Below, piece after piece: positions 54,292 through 63,202 of a stretch of DNA of 64,000 bases. The number at the start of each line of letters is the position of its first letter. The stretch's first letter is position 1. The stretch covers positions 248,001 to 312,000 of the forward strand of contig NZ_JBHSSW010000066.1 of assembly GCF_042659465.1 (NCBI RefSeq), in the 5' to 3' direction. The notes beneath the pieces are model-generated. The model was not told the origin of the DNA. It searched no databases and worked only from the letters and a program-made list of their open reading frames with translations. A program made the translations under genes and the position numbers. This DNA comes from Ponticaulis profundi (lineage in GTDB: Bacteria > Pseudomonadota > Alphaproteobacteria > Caulobacterales > Hyphomonadaceae).

Positions 54292-55638
54292 ATGCAGCGC
54301 GCCGCTATCATCCTTGCCGCCGGCAAGGGCACTCGCATGAAATCGACGAAATCGAAGGTGATGCACAAGGTTGCAGGGCGGATGATGGTCGACTGGTCGC
54401 TCGCTCTGGCGTCAGATCTTGGGTGCGACCGCCAGGTGCTGGTTGTCGGTACGCATTCAGAACCGCTGCTTCAGCTCGCAAAGAGCCGGGTCGGAGACAG
54501 CGGCGTTGCAATTCAGGACCCTCCTATGGGCACCGGACATGCGGTCCAATGTGCAAAGCAAAATCTCGCAGGTTTCGAAGGGCATATCGTTATTCTCTAC
54601 GCCGATACGCCTCTGCTTCCTGTGGAAGCCGTAGAGAATGCCTTCCGAGCATTGGATGAAGGGGCTGACATCACGGTCCTTGGGTTCAATGCCAAAGAAC
54701 CTGGCGGCTATGGACGTTTGATTGTTGGCGAAGATGGCAGCCTGTTCAGAATTGTCGAAGCCAAAGATGCCGCGCCGGAAGAGCTGAGCGTTCGGTTTTG
54801 CAATTCAGGCGTCATGGCTGTGAAGTCAGAACACTTGTTTCAGCTTCTGGATCAGGTCGACAATAACAATGCCAAGGGCGAATATTATCTTACCGATATT
54901 ATTGCGCTGGGCCGTCAAAAAGGCCTCACAGCGCGCGCTGTCGAGTGTGATGAGACGGATGTTCTTGGTGTGAACTCCCGCAGCCAGCTCGCAGAAGCGG
55001 AACGCGTCTTCCAGACCAAAACACGCGAATCTATGATGGATGCTGGCGTGACACTCACCGATCCTTCCTCTGTGTTCTTTTCATTTGATACGAAGATTGA
55101 AGCAGACGTGGAGATCGAACCGAATGTTGTCTTTGGTCCGGGTGTTACGGTTCAGTCTGGCGTTGTCATTCGAGCCTTCTCGCACATCGAAGGCGCAAGC
55201 CTTGGTGCCGGATCGACCGTTGGGCCATTTGCGCGGTTAAGACCGGGCGCGGTGCTGGATGATGGCGTCCATATTGGCAATTTTGTCGAAGTAAAAAATA
55301 CGAAGATTGGCGCGGGTGCGAAAGCAAACCATCTCGCTTATCTCGGTGACGGCGATGTGGGCGCGGGTGCGAACATCGGCGCGGGGACGATCTTTTGCAA
55401 TTATGATGGTTACTTCAAGCATCGAACGGTGCTGGGAGAGAATGCTTTCATTGGCTCTAATTCGTCGCTCGTTGCGCCCGTTCGAGTTGGCGCAAATGCC
55501 ATGACAGGGTCGGGCAGCGTCATTACCGAAGATATTCCGGATGGTGCGTTGGCGCTTGGTCGCGCGCGTCAGGTTATTCGCGAAGGTTGGGCAAACCAGT
55601 ACCATATCGAGATGAAATCGAAGAAGCAGGTAAAATAA
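54292..55638 (+). CDS. glmU: bifunctional UDP-N-acetylglucosamine pyrophosphorylase / glucosamine-1-phosphate N-acetyltransferase
   Basis: A 448-residue enzyme making UDP-GlcNAc for cell wall and LPS. N-terminal half has LAAGKGTRMKSTKSKVMHKVAG (pyrophosphorylase). The C-terminal half is a left-handed beta-helix of hexapeptide repeats (about 250-440), with FVEVKNTKIGAGAKANHLAYLGD (acetyltransferase). It lies 1 nt before rpiA. Confidence 0.97.
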   Translation: MQRAAIILAAGKGTRMKSTKSKVMHKVAGRMMVDWSLALASDLGCDRQVLVVGTHSEPLLQLAKSRVGDSGVAIQDPPMGTGHAVQCAKQNLAGFEGHIVILYADTPLLPVEAVENAFRALDEGADITVLGFNAKEPGGYGRLIVGEDGSLFRIVEAKDAAPEELSVRFCNSGVMAVKSEHLFQLLDQVDNNNAKGEYYLTDIIALGRQKGLTARAVECDETDVLGVNSRSQLAEAERVFQTKTRESMMDAGVTLTDPSSVFFSFDTKIEADVEIEPNVVFGPGVTVQSGVVIRAFSHIEGASLGAGSTVGPFARLRPGAVLDDGVHIGNFVEVKNTKIGAGAKANHLAYLGDGDVGAGANIGAGTIFCNYDGYFKHRTVLGENAFIGSNSSLVAPVRVGANAMTGSGSVITEDIPDGALALGRARQVIREGWANQYHIEMKSKKQVK

Positions 55639-55639
55639 G

Positions 55640-56347
55640 ATGTCTGACGAGGATGCTAAAAGAAACGCTGCCGCTGCCGCGCTCGATTATGTCGAAGATG
55701 GCATGACCCTCGGCCTCGGTACCGGTTCAACGGCTGCCTTTTTTGTTGAGTTCCTTGCTGAAGAAGTTGCAGACGGGCTCGTTGTGCGAGGCGTTCCAAC
55801 CTCGGAGTCGACGCGTCGCCTCGCTGAAACGCATGGTATCCCGATACTGCCGATCGAGCAGGTGGAACGCATTGATCTGACCGTAGACGGCGCTGACGAA
55901 ATAGACCCGGGTGCAAATCTGATCAAAGGCGGCGGCGCTGCGCTTCTGCGCGAAAAGATCGTAGCAAACGCTTCAGATCATATGGTCGTCATTGCTGACG
56001 CAAGTAAGGCTGTCGAACAGCTCGGTGCATTCCCTTTGCCTGTCGAGGTAACGCCATTCGGTTTCACCATAACCGCGAAAAAAGTCTATGACGCGCTCTG
56101 TGCGACAGGTATCACGCGCCCAAAAGTGAAACTTCGTGAACTGCCGTCCAAGGGAACGCCTCTTGTGACGGATGGCGGGAACTACATATTGGATTGTTCG
56201 TGTCAGGTTATTCCAGACCCTCGGGCAACAGCGGTTGCTCTGTCTGTAATTCCGGGCGTTGTGGAACACGGCTTGTTTCTCAACATGGCGCGTACCGTCA
56301 TTCTGGGTGACTCAGAAGGCGCGGAACTGTTGGAATTTGAATACTAA
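55640..56347 (+). CDS. rpiA: ribose-5-phosphate isomerase A
   Basis: A 235-residue enzyme interconverting ribose 5-phosphate and ribulose 5-phosphate. GLGTGSTAAFFVEFL, TVDGADEIDPGANLIKGGGAALLREK and the KLRELPSKGTPLVTDGGNYI region are the family signatures. It follows glmU by 1 nt and precedes gor by 12 nt. Confidence 0.96.
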   Translation: MSDEDAKRNAAAAALDYVEDGMTLGLGTGSTAAFFVEFLAEEVADGLVVRGVPTSESTRRLAETHGIPILPIEQVERIDLTVDGADEIDPGANLIKGGGAALLREKIVANASDHMVVIADASKAVEQLGAFPLPVEVTPFGFTITAKKVYDALCATGITRPKVKLRELPSKGTPLVTDGGNYILDCSCQVIPDPRATAVALSVIPGVVEHGLFLNMARTVILGDSEGAELLEFEY

Positions 56348-56359
56348 GGATACCCATTC

Positions 56360-57742
56360 ATGGCTTATGATTATGATCTTTTCGTCATCGGAGCAGGTTC
56401 TGGTGGCGTGAGAGCAGCGCGTCGTGCAGCCATGGCGGGAGTGAAGGTCGCGGTTGCCGAAGAATATCGCGCAGGCGGCACATGTGTCATTCGCGGCTGC
56501 GTTCCTAAAAAATACATGGTCTATGCCAGCGAATTCGGCCGCTCGATTGAGCACGCGAAGCACTATGGCTGGTCCGTGGATAATGTGCGCTATGACCACG
56601 CAAAGTTCATGACAGCGCTGCACGAGGAAGTCGATCGTCTCTCAGGCATCTACACACGGAATCTGCGTAATGCGGGTGTCGATGTCATTGAAGACCGCGC
56701 TGTTTTTGAAGATGAGCACACGCTGAAACTCGTAAACGCGCGAAAGACCGTCACAGCGGAAAAAATTCTGATTGCGACAGGCGGCACGCCCTGGCGTCCC
56801 AGCGAAGAGGATCTGCCGGGGGTCGAGCATACGATCACGTCAAATGAAGTGTTTCATCTGGAAGCATTGCCCGAAAAAATCGTTATCGCTGGCGGTGGCT
56901 ATATCGCGGTAGAGTTTGCGGGCGTTTTTGCAGGCCTTGGTGTGGAGACCACTCTGGTTTACCGAGGTGAGACCGTTCTTCGTGGATTTGATGCCGACAT
57001 CCGTACGCATGTTCATGAAGAGCTGAAGCGCAAGGGCGTTCATGTGGTCACGCAGGCGATCTTCACCGAAATCGAGAAAACGGGTGAGAACAATTTCCGG
57101 GTTTCCCTGAGCAATGACGCTCACATTGAGGCAAATGTCGTCCTGATGGCCGTTGGTCGCGAGCCAGCGGTTGCCGGACTTGGTCTTGAAAACGTTGGTG
57201 TGAAGCAAGCGGAAAGCGGCGCGATCATCGTCGACGAATATTCCAAGACGAATGTAGATAACATCTGGGCTGTCGGCGATGTGACGGACCGGATGAATTT
57301 GACACCGGTCGCGATACGCGAAGGACAAGCGTTCACGGAAACTGTATTCAACGACAATCCGTCCTATTTTGAATACGAAAATGTTCCGACGGCTGTATTT
57401 TCTCAGCCACCTGTGGGCACCGTCGGCATCACGGAAGAAGAGGCCCGCCACAAATACGGAAAAGTTGACATCTACAAGACGACATTCCGTACGATGAAAG
57501 AAATCCTTTCAGGTGGTGAAGAGCGGGTGCTGATGAAGCTGATCGTTCGTGAAGAAGATCAGGTCGTTGTCGGTTGCCACATTGTCGGACCGGATGCGCC
57601 TGAGATCATTCAGGCTGTTGGGATTGCCGTGAAAATGGGTGCCACCAAGGACGATTTTGACCGGACATGCGCGCTTCATCCTTCGACGGCCGAAGAGCTT
57701 GTGACAATGCGCGAGAAATACATTCCACCTGAGCTGTCTTAA
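56360..57742 (+). CDS. gor: glutathione-disulfide reductase
   Basis: A 460-residue flavoprotein. FAD-binding VIGAGSGGVRAARRAA at the N-terminus, then the redox disulfide C42/C47 in GGTCVIRGCVPKK, and the C-terminal HPSTAEELVTM catalytic His/Glu. A NADPH-binding GGGYIAVEFAGVFAGLG lies near residue 180. Last of glmU-rpiA-gor. Confidence 0.92.
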   Translation: MAYDYDLFVIGAGSGGVRAARRAAMAGVKVAVAEEYRAGGTCVIRGCVPKKYMVYASEFGRSIEHAKHYGWSVDNVRYDHAKFMTALHEEVDRLSGIYTRNLRNAGVDVIEDRAVFEDEHTLKLVNARKTVTAEKILIATGGTPWRPSEEDLPGVEHTITSNEVFHLEALPEKIVIAGGGYIAVEFAGVFAGLGVETTLVYRGETVLRGFDADIRTHVHEELKRKGVHVVTQAIFTEIEKTGENNFRVSLSNDAHIEANVVLMAVGREPAVAGLGLENVGVKQAESGAIIVDEYSKTNVDNIWAVGDVTDRMNLTPVAIREGQAFTETVFNDNPSYFEYENVPTAVFSQPPVGTVGITEEEARHKYGKVDIYKTTFRTMKEILSGGEERVLMKLIVREEDQVVVGCHIVGPDAPEIIQAVGIAVKMGATKDDFDRTCALHPSTAEELVTMREKYIPPELS

Positions 57743-57801
57743 GCTGCATCTAGGGTGAAGTAGCAAACGTCTAGAACATGCGAATGTCGTGTGTTTGATG
57801 T

Positions 57802-57829
57802 TTGACATTCTCGGTCGATCAATCATAAG
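57802..57829 (+). promoter_or_regulatory. probable aroG promoter
   Basis: TTGACA (57802-57807), a 16-nt spacer, then CATAAG (57824-57829). This gives a leader of about 130 nt before the aroG start. Confidence 0.5.
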
Positions 57830-57895
57830 CGAACCGAACTTAGGTTAGTTCGAATTCGTCCGGTTTGAGCAAGAAACTTGCGGGCCGGGAGGGCT

Positions 57896-57973
57896 ATGGC
57901 GCCCTTTGCGAAAAAAACTTGCTTGGCCGCAACCTTTGTGGTCTTTTCGCGCCCTTCAAGGAGAAGAGTATGA
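57896..57973 (+). CDS. candidate 25-codon leader peptide upstream of aroG
   Basis: An ORF starting at ATG 57896, with GGGAGG just upstream, encodes 25 residues beginning MAPFAKKTC and ending RRRV. It contains three Phe and many Arg, and no Trp or Tyr. Its TGA (57971-57973) overlaps the aroG ATG (57970), so translation could be coupled. Whether it is expressed or regulatory is unknown. Confidence 0.35.
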   Translation: MAPFAKKTCLAATFVVFSRPSRRRV

Positions 57974-59349
57974 CTTGGCAGCCATCATCCTGGCGCTCGA
58001 AGCCAGCGAAACACATTCCAGAGGATTATCCAGATCCTGCAAAACTGGCCGAGGTGGAGCAGACGCTTTCATCTTATCCGCCATTGGTTTTTGCAGGTGA
58101 AGCGCGTCGTCTGAAATCACGTCTTGCGGATGTGGCTGCTGGCAATGCATTTCTGCTTCAGGGTGGCGATTGTGCGGAGAGCTTCAAGGAGTTTCATCCG
58201 AACAATATTCGCGACACGTTCCGGGTCATCCTGCAGATGGCGGTTGCCATGACGTTCGCAGCCGAGAAGCCTGTCGTGAAGGTTGGTCGTATTGCCGGAC
58301 AATTCGCCAAGCCAAGGTCGAGCCCGGTCGAAACCATTGATGGTGTCGAACTGCCTTCTTACCGCGGTGACATCATCAACGGTATGGAATTCACCGAAGA
58401 AGCGCGACTGCCAGATCCAACTCGTCTTCTGCAGGCTTACTCTCAGAGCGCAGCGACGCTGAACCTGCTTCGTGCTTTCTCTCAGGGTGGTTACGCCGAT
58501 CTGACCAACGTTCATAAATGGATGCTGGGCTTCATTGAGCGTTCGCCTCAGGGTGAGCATTATCAGGCACTTGCAGATCAGATTTCCAAGTCCATGGCGT
58601 TCATGCGCGCTTGCGGCGTGACACCTGAAAAGTCGCCAATGCTGCAGCAGGTCGAGTTCTACACGTCCCACGAGGCTCTGCTTCTCGGATATGAAGAGGC
58701 GATGACCCGCGTCGATTCAACGTCGGGCGAGTGGTATGACACCTCAGCCCATATGCTCTGGATTGGCCACAGAACGCGTCAGGTGGATCATGCGCATGTC
58801 GAATTCTGTCGCGGTGTGAAGAACCCGATCGGCATCAAGTGCGGACCAGGTCTGGAAACAGACGAATTGCTGCGCCTGATCGATACGCTCAATCCGGAGA
58901 ACGAGGCCGGACGTATCGTGCTGATCGCTCGTTTCGGTGCAGAGGGCATTGAAAAAGGCCTTCCACCAATCGTGCGTGCCGTCCAGAATGCAGGCAAAAC
59001 CGTTGTGTGGTCTTCCGACCCGATGCACGGCAACACGCTTAAGACCGACAGTGGCTTCAAGACGCGCCCGGTGGATTTCGTTCTCTCGGAAGTTCGGGAT
59101 TTCATCGACATCGTGTCGAGTGAAGGCGCGTATCCAGGTGGTGTGCATTTCGAGATGACCGGTCAGGATGTTACGGAGTGCATTGGTGGTGCTCAGGCCA
59201 TTTCAGAGCAGGATCTGTCCTCGCGCTATCACACACATTGTGATCCACGTTTGAACGGTGAACAGGCCCTGGAGCTCGCATTCATGATTGCAGAAAAGCT
59301 GCAGACCATGAATAAGGGCCAGGTTCTGCAGAACGCTGCGTCTGCGTAA
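57970..59349 (+). CDS. aroG: 3-deoxy-7-phosphoheptulonate synthase, class II
   Basis: A 459-residue DAHP synthase that starts aromatic amino acid biosynthesis from PEP and erythrose 4-phosphate. The class II signature LLQGGDCAESFKEF near residue 60 and GRIAGQFAKPRS, GIKCGPGLETDELLR and WSSDPMHGNT are typical. The ATG at 57970 has AAGGAG 6 nt upstream. A possible leader peptide precedes it. Confidence 0.95.
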   Translation: MTWQPSSWRSKPAKHIPEDYPDPAKLAEVEQTLSSYPPLVFAGEARRLKSRLADVAAGNAFLLQGGDCAESFKEFHPNNIRDTFRVILQMAVAMTFAAEKPVVKVGRIAGQFAKPRSSPVETIDGVELPSYRGDIINGMEFTEEARLPDPTRLLQAYSQSAATLNLLRAFSQGGYADLTNVHKWMLGFIERSPQGEHYQALADQISKSMAFMRACGVTPEKSPMLQQVEFYTSHEALLLGYEEAMTRVDSTSGEWYDTSAHMLWIGHRTRQVDHAHVEFCRGVKNPIGIKCGPGLETDELLRLIDTLNPENEAGRIVLIARFGAEGIEKGLPPIVRAVQNAGKTVVWSSDPMHGNTLKTDSGFKTRPVDFVLSEVRDFIDIVSSEGAYPGGVHFEMTGQDVTECIGGAQAISEQDLSSRYHTHCDPRLNGEQALELAFMIAEKLQTMNKGQVLQNAASA

Positions 59350-59370
59350 GTTGATTTAGGAAAACAGGTC

Positions 59371-60738
59371 ATGTCCAGGTGGGATTGGCCCGCCTGGGCG
59401 CGGCCAACTGATGTTGTCGATCTTCTGCGATTGGCAAGTCCTATTGCCGTATCTCGGGCTTCCATGATGCTCATGGGTCTGACGGATACGATTGTGCTAT
59501 CGCGCAATGCTCCCGAAGAGCTTCCATATATTCTGAACTCCTGGCTGCCGCTCGGCATTTGCCTTGGCGTCGCCATAGGCCTGTTGCTTGGTGTCTCCAT
59601 TCTGACAGCCGAGATGGCGGGCCGGGGAGAGCAGGAGGATACCGGCCGCATTTTCCGACGCGGTGTCTGGCTGTCGCTCTTCTTTGGTGGGATCGCGACC
59701 GTCGTCGTTTATTTTGGAGCAGGTCCGCTTTTTCAGGCGCTTCGCTTCGAAGGTGCTTTGCTGGCCGGTGTGACGTCAGCAAGTGAGATCATGGCGTACG
59801 GAATCGCTGCGCATATGCTGTCCACGGCCGCAGGCAATTACCTGGAAGCTTTGCGACGTCCGATCTTCGTCAGTGTCGTGATGTATTTCGGCGTCGTCGT
59901 AAACCTGGGCTTCGATCTCGCCTTTGTCTCGGGTTTCTGGGGCATGCCGCAGCTTGGCGCTGATGGTGTTGCCATCGCGACATCAGGGACGAGGTGGTTC
60001 ATCACTGCGCTGCTCTTTGTCGCTGTCTTCCTGGCGACTCCGGGTTTCAAACGGTCAAAGCCCGCGCCGAAAGGAGAAGCGCGCCATCAGATCGAGCTCG
60101 GCTATGGAATGGCGGCGAGCAGCATCGCTGAGTGGGGTGCCTTCAACTTTACCTTTGTGATCGCAACCTGGATCAGCCTCGTGGCCGGAACGCTTTATGG
60201 CATGGTGATCCACACAATTGGTTTTGTGTTCATGGCGTTTCTCGGGATCGGGACGGCAACGTCTGTACGCGTTGCGGAGGCACTTGGTCGGAACGAGTCA
60301 CAGAATGCCCAGAATGCAGCGCGTCTCGGTGTCGTGACCAGCATACTTGTCGGTGCCATGTGTGCGCTTGTGATGTATTTCGGTTCAGATAGGGTGGCGA
60401 ATGTGTTCGTCAGCACGGACGAGGTTCTCAACGCCGTTCAGCTGCATCCGGCTTTAAGTGGACTGGTCGCATTCTCGGCAATGGTGGTCATTTTTGATGG
60501 ATTGCAGAACGTTGCGTCAATGGCCAGTCGCGCGCTTGGGGCCGTCTGGTCACCATCCGTGGTGCACATCACCAGCTATATCTTCATCATGCTGCCGCTC
60601 GCCTGGTATTTCGGTTTGCACCTTGAGCAAGGTGTCGGCGGCGTCGTGATGGGTGTGCTGATTGCTTCGTGTCTCGCAGGCATTACGCAAGTTATCTTGC
60701 TGGAATATCTGTCCCGGAGAAAAGTTGCGGCAAGCTGA
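59371..60738 (+). CDS. MATE family efflux transporter
   Basis: A 455-residue, twelve-helix transporter. The N-terminal RLASPIAVSRASMMLMGLTDT and the mid AEWGAFNFTFVIATWISLV match the MATE family. It likely exports cationic drugs or metabolites with Na+ or H+ coupling; the substrate is unknown. It lies 21 nt after aroG and is convergent with HU. Confidence 0.9.
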   Translation: MSRWDWPAWARPTDVVDLLRLASPIAVSRASMMLMGLTDTIVLSRNAPEELPYILNSWLPLGICLGVAIGLLLGVSILTAEMAGRGEQEDTGRIFRRGVWLSLFFGGIATVVVYFGAGPLFQALRFEGALLAGVTSASEIMAYGIAAHMLSTAAGNYLEALRRPIFVSVVMYFGVVVNLGFDLAFVSGFWGMPQLGADGVAIATSGTRWFITALLFVAVFLATPGFKRSKPAPKGEARHQIELGYGMAASSIAEWGAFNFTFVIATWISLVAGTLYGMVIHTIGFVFMAFLGIGTATSVRVAEALGRNESQNAQNAARLGVVTSILVGAMCALVMYFGSDRVANVFVSTDEVLNAVQLHPALSGLVAFSAMVVIFDGLQNVASMASRALGAVWSPSVVHITSYIFIMLPLAWYFGLHLEQGVGGVVMGVLIASCLAGITQVILLEYLSRRKVAAS

Positions 60739-60758
60739 GCATTTCGCATCAGCTTGCC
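60729..60758. terminator. inverted repeat between the MATE gene and HU
   Basis: GGCAAGCTGA (60729-60738) and TCAGCTTGCC (60749-60758) form a 10-bp stem with a 10-nt loop that overlaps the MATE stop codon. On the minus strand it is followed by CGCAACTTTTCT, so it can terminate HU. The plus-side tail is poor. Confidence 0.6.
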
Positions 60759-60766
60759 AACAAACC

Positions 60767-61033
60767 TTAGATTTCCTTGAGGCCTTTTGCAGGCTTGAAA
60801 ACAGCAACGGTTTTCGCAGGAATCTGAATTGTTTCGCGCGTAGAAGGGTTGATGCCTTCTCGAGCTGCGCGGTCTTTGGTTGCGAATGTGCCGAAGCCAG
60901 CAATCGCGACAGAATCTTTCGCCTTCAGGACAGAAATGATTTCGTCAAATGCTGCGTCGAGAACGCTCGCAACCTGTTTCGGAGGCATGCTGGTCTTTTC
61001 AGCGATAGCCTTAGCAAGCTCTGATTTGTTCAT
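60767..61033 (-). CDS. hup: HU family DNA-binding protein
   Basis: An 88-residue nucleoid protein. MNKSELAKAIAEKTSM, FGTFATKDRAAREGINPSTRE and IPAKTVAVFKPAKGLK match HU almost fully. It binds and bends DNA as a dimer. AGGAG lies 7 nt before the ATG. The upstream in-frame codons are not part of the gene. Confidence 0.96.
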   Translation of the reverse strand: MNKSELAKAIAEKTSMPPKQVASVLDAAFDEIISVLKAKDSVAIAGFGTFATKDRAAREGINPSTRETIQIPAKTVAVFKPAKGLKEI

Positions 61034-61128
61034 AATTACACTCCTCATGAAAGCACGCTGTGGTGCCTTGACGTAAGCCAAGTAGAATCTTTCACCGAAA
61101 GGCAAGGCGGGAACCGCGAAAAAACGCC

Positions 61129-62037
61129 TTAAATCCCCAGAATCCAGCCTTCTTCCCTGCAAATCACCTCAGATTCCACCTCATTTATTGCCTCCGGCTG
61201 GCGAAATAGCTCAGAAAGCTTCCCGTTTTCATCCAATTTTGAGAATTCGAAACACAGTGATTCGACCTGAGATTCGTCCTTTGTCTGGCCGGCGCGCGGT
61301 TTTGCCTGCACCAGTGATGGGTACACTTCGCTGAACAGAACCTGCGGAAACTGGTCCGCGCTGTCGATCCATCCGGTTTCCTGTGGCCAGATCGCAGAAT
61401 TGTCGGCGAACTGATTTCTGAGCTCCAGAACGCGCGGAATGCCGGTCAGAGTCTGCCCTCCAACGGCACCCGCATAAGATAACTTCCAGACAGGTTGCGG
61501 TCGACCTCGTTTTTGCTCGATGCAACGTGTCTCGGTCAGACGAAATTCTGGCACATCGTCTTCCTGGTGATCACGCGCTTTCTTGACCGTAAGCGTGGTC
61601 AGTTCGTCTTTTCTGGCGCAGCCCCAGAACGGAAACGGGCCGTCAGATATCAGGCGGTTCATTCTAGCGGCGAGCGGAAACCGATTGTTGGAATTATCGG
61701 GACGATCTTTCATTTCCCGTGAAAGAAAGGTCGTCAGCGCTTCCCATGGGGATTGCTCGTCTGAACTGATGTTCAAAGCCGCGCTCGTACCTCCTGGGAA
61801 CCCCAGAGAGAAATCGAAACCGACCAACACCCGGTCGCCGCGTTTTGTGAGACGCTCTATTGCGGCCTTTAGCTGTTGAACGGCTCTCTCGCGTGTTTCG
61901 GGGTTGCTGGATGAAAATTTCAGTTTCATCCGGGCGTCCGGTGTGAGCGCGCCAATCCAGATGGAATCAGAACCGGTGGTCGGTTTGGAAGCGGCGCTCC
62001 AGTCCACCATAATGTAGCTATCAAAAATCTTACGCAT
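61129..62037 (-). CDS. RNase H-fold-like protein, unknown function (DUF429-like)
   Basis: A 302-residue protein with three acidic residues spaced as in RNase H-like folds: D12 (VDWSAASKP), D75 (VLVGFDFSLGFPGG) and E237 (FSEVYPSL). The D / D / E-x-YP pattern fits the DUF429 group, whose function is unknown. No operon partner: HU lies downstream and a terminator-like hairpin directly upstream. The ATG has no clear Shine-Dalgarno. Confidence 0.7.
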   Translation of the reverse strand: MRKIFDSYIMVDWSAASKPTTGSDSIWIGALTPDARMKLKFSSSNPETRERAVQQLKAAIERLTKRGDRVLVGFDFSLGFPGGTSAALNISSDEQSPWEALTTFLSREMKDRPDNSNNRFPLAARMNRLISDGPFPFWGCARKDELTTLTVKKARDHQEDDVPEFRLTETRCIEQKRGRPQPVWKLSYAGAVGGQTLTGIPRVLELRNQFADNSAIWPQETGWIDSADQFPQVLFSEVYPSLVQAKPRAGQTKDESQVESLCFEFSKLDENGKLSELFRQPEAINEVESEVICREEGWILGI

Positions 62038-62047
62038 AACTCGTAGC

Positions 62048-62083
62048 CCAAAAAGAAAACCGGGCCTGCAAACAGCGCCCGGT
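62048..62083 (-). terminator. strong rho-independent terminator, minus strand
   Basis: On the minus strand, a 7-bp stem ACCGGGC / GCCCGGT (62059-62065 with 62077-62083) extends inward by CTG/CAG, and is followed by TTTCTTTTT. It ends 11 nt before the 61129 gene start. No minus-strand gene lies upstream, so the transcript it ends is unexplained. Confidence 0.8.
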
Positions 62084-62206
62084 CAAACATACACTATGAG
62101 TAAGTATCAATTCGGTTCGGTTCAACCGCTTCACGGGTCCCTATGGGGATTTGTTCCAATCAACTGTGTAGGAATATGCAATAGAGTGTGATTGGGTTCC
62201 CGTGAC
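62048..62206 (-). ncRNA. candidate small RNA or structured leader
   Basis: The 159 nt before the terminator have nested inverted repeats: TCACGGG (62131-62137) with CCCGTGA (62199-62205), CCAATCA (62156-62162) with TGATTGG (62189-62195), and TCCC / GGGA (62138-62149). Together they make a three-way junction. A strong terminator follows on the minus strand. No known RNA family was recognised. The plus-strand reading would make it a leader of the oxidoreductase gene. Confidence 0.35.
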
Positions 62207-62250
62207 GGGTGCTGATACTGCGCATCGGACTGATTCAGTGGAGTAGATTC

Positions 62251-63162
62251 ATGGATGCCTTGAAGGTTGGCGTCGCCGGTGCTGGCGTTTTCGGAAATTA
62301 TCATGCGCAGAAAGCTGCGGCATCCGCACGTACCAAACTCACAGGCATATTCGACGTCGATATCAACCGCGCGGAAGAACGCGCATCAGGTTTCGGCGTG
62401 GCCGCATATTCACAGTTTGAAGAACTGATCGAACAAAGCGATGCGATTATCGTTGCGGTCCCGGCGACATATCATGCTGAACTGACCGAGCAGGCGCTGA
62501 TCGCTGATCGGCATGTGCTTGTTGAAAAGCCATTAGCATTGCGAGCAAAAACGGCGCGTCGTCTCGCAGGTGAAGCCATTACGCGTGGAAAAATCCTACA
62601 GGTCGGACACCAGGAGCGGTTCGTTGCCAAAGCCATGGGGATGTTCCGGATCGAGGAAGCGCCGATCCTGATGGAATCGGTTCGCTACTCGCCACCTTCG
62701 CCTGAAGGGCGTGCAGGCGACGTATCCGTCATCTGGGATCTGATGATCCATGATCTCGATCTGGCAGGCTGCCTGATTGAAGGACGCTTCGAAGGCGTGA
62801 AGGCGAAAGGACGGAAAATCCATTCCGATCACCTTGATGTGGCCGAAGCCGAGTTCAGCTATTCAAGTGGCGCGAAAGCCATTCTGAAAGCGAGCCGTGC
62901 GGCAGAGGCGCGCGAGCGAACAATGCGTGTCGTATACCCGTCGGGAGAAATCAGCGTCGACTTTCTGACGCGCGAAGTGATTAACACGACCCCGTATGAC
63001 ATTCAGGTGGATGTCTCAGCAACACTGCCGGACCCGCTGGGCGCGGCCGATGAGAGCTTCTTTTCGGCATGCCTTGGTGAAACCAATAGCGCCATTCCGG
63101 GGCATGGTGCCGTGACGGCTGTCGCCATGGCGGAGGCAGCAGAGACCATCGCCCTTGTGTGA
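62251..63162 (+). CDS. Gfo/Idh/MocA family oxidoreductase
   Basis: A 303-residue NAD(P)-dependent oxidoreductase. VGVAGAGVFGNYHAQKAA is the Rossmann loop, HVLVEKPLALRAKTARRLA holds the EKP motif (catalytic Lys), and VIWDLMIHDLDLAGCL is the later conserved part. The substrate (sugar or inositol type) is unknown. ATG 62251 has GGAG about 8 nt upstream. It lies 40 nt before nadE. Confidence 0.88.
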   Translation: MDALKVGVAGAGVFGNYHAQKAAASARTKLTGIFDVDINRAEERASGFGVAAYSQFEELIEQSDAIIVAVPATYHAELTEQALIADRHVLVEKPLALRAKTARRLAGEAITRGKILQVGHQERFVAKAMGMFRIEEAPILMESVRYSPPSPEGRAGDVSVIWDLMIHDLDLAGCLIEGRFEGVKAKGRKIHSDHLDVAEAEFSYSSGAKAILKASRAAEARERTMRVVYPSGEISVDFLTREVINTTPYDIQVDVSATLPDPLGAADESFFSACLGETNSAIPGHGAVTAVAMAEAAETIALV

Positions 63163-63202
63163 TGGGGCTTGCTCTTTTCCGCTCTGAGTGTATTGCGCCC
63201 TT

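Noticed and set aside
62131..62205. Known riboswitch or hammerhead at the three-way junction
   Set aside because: No TPP, purine, SAM or hammerhead consensus was found; kept as unnamed candidate RNA.
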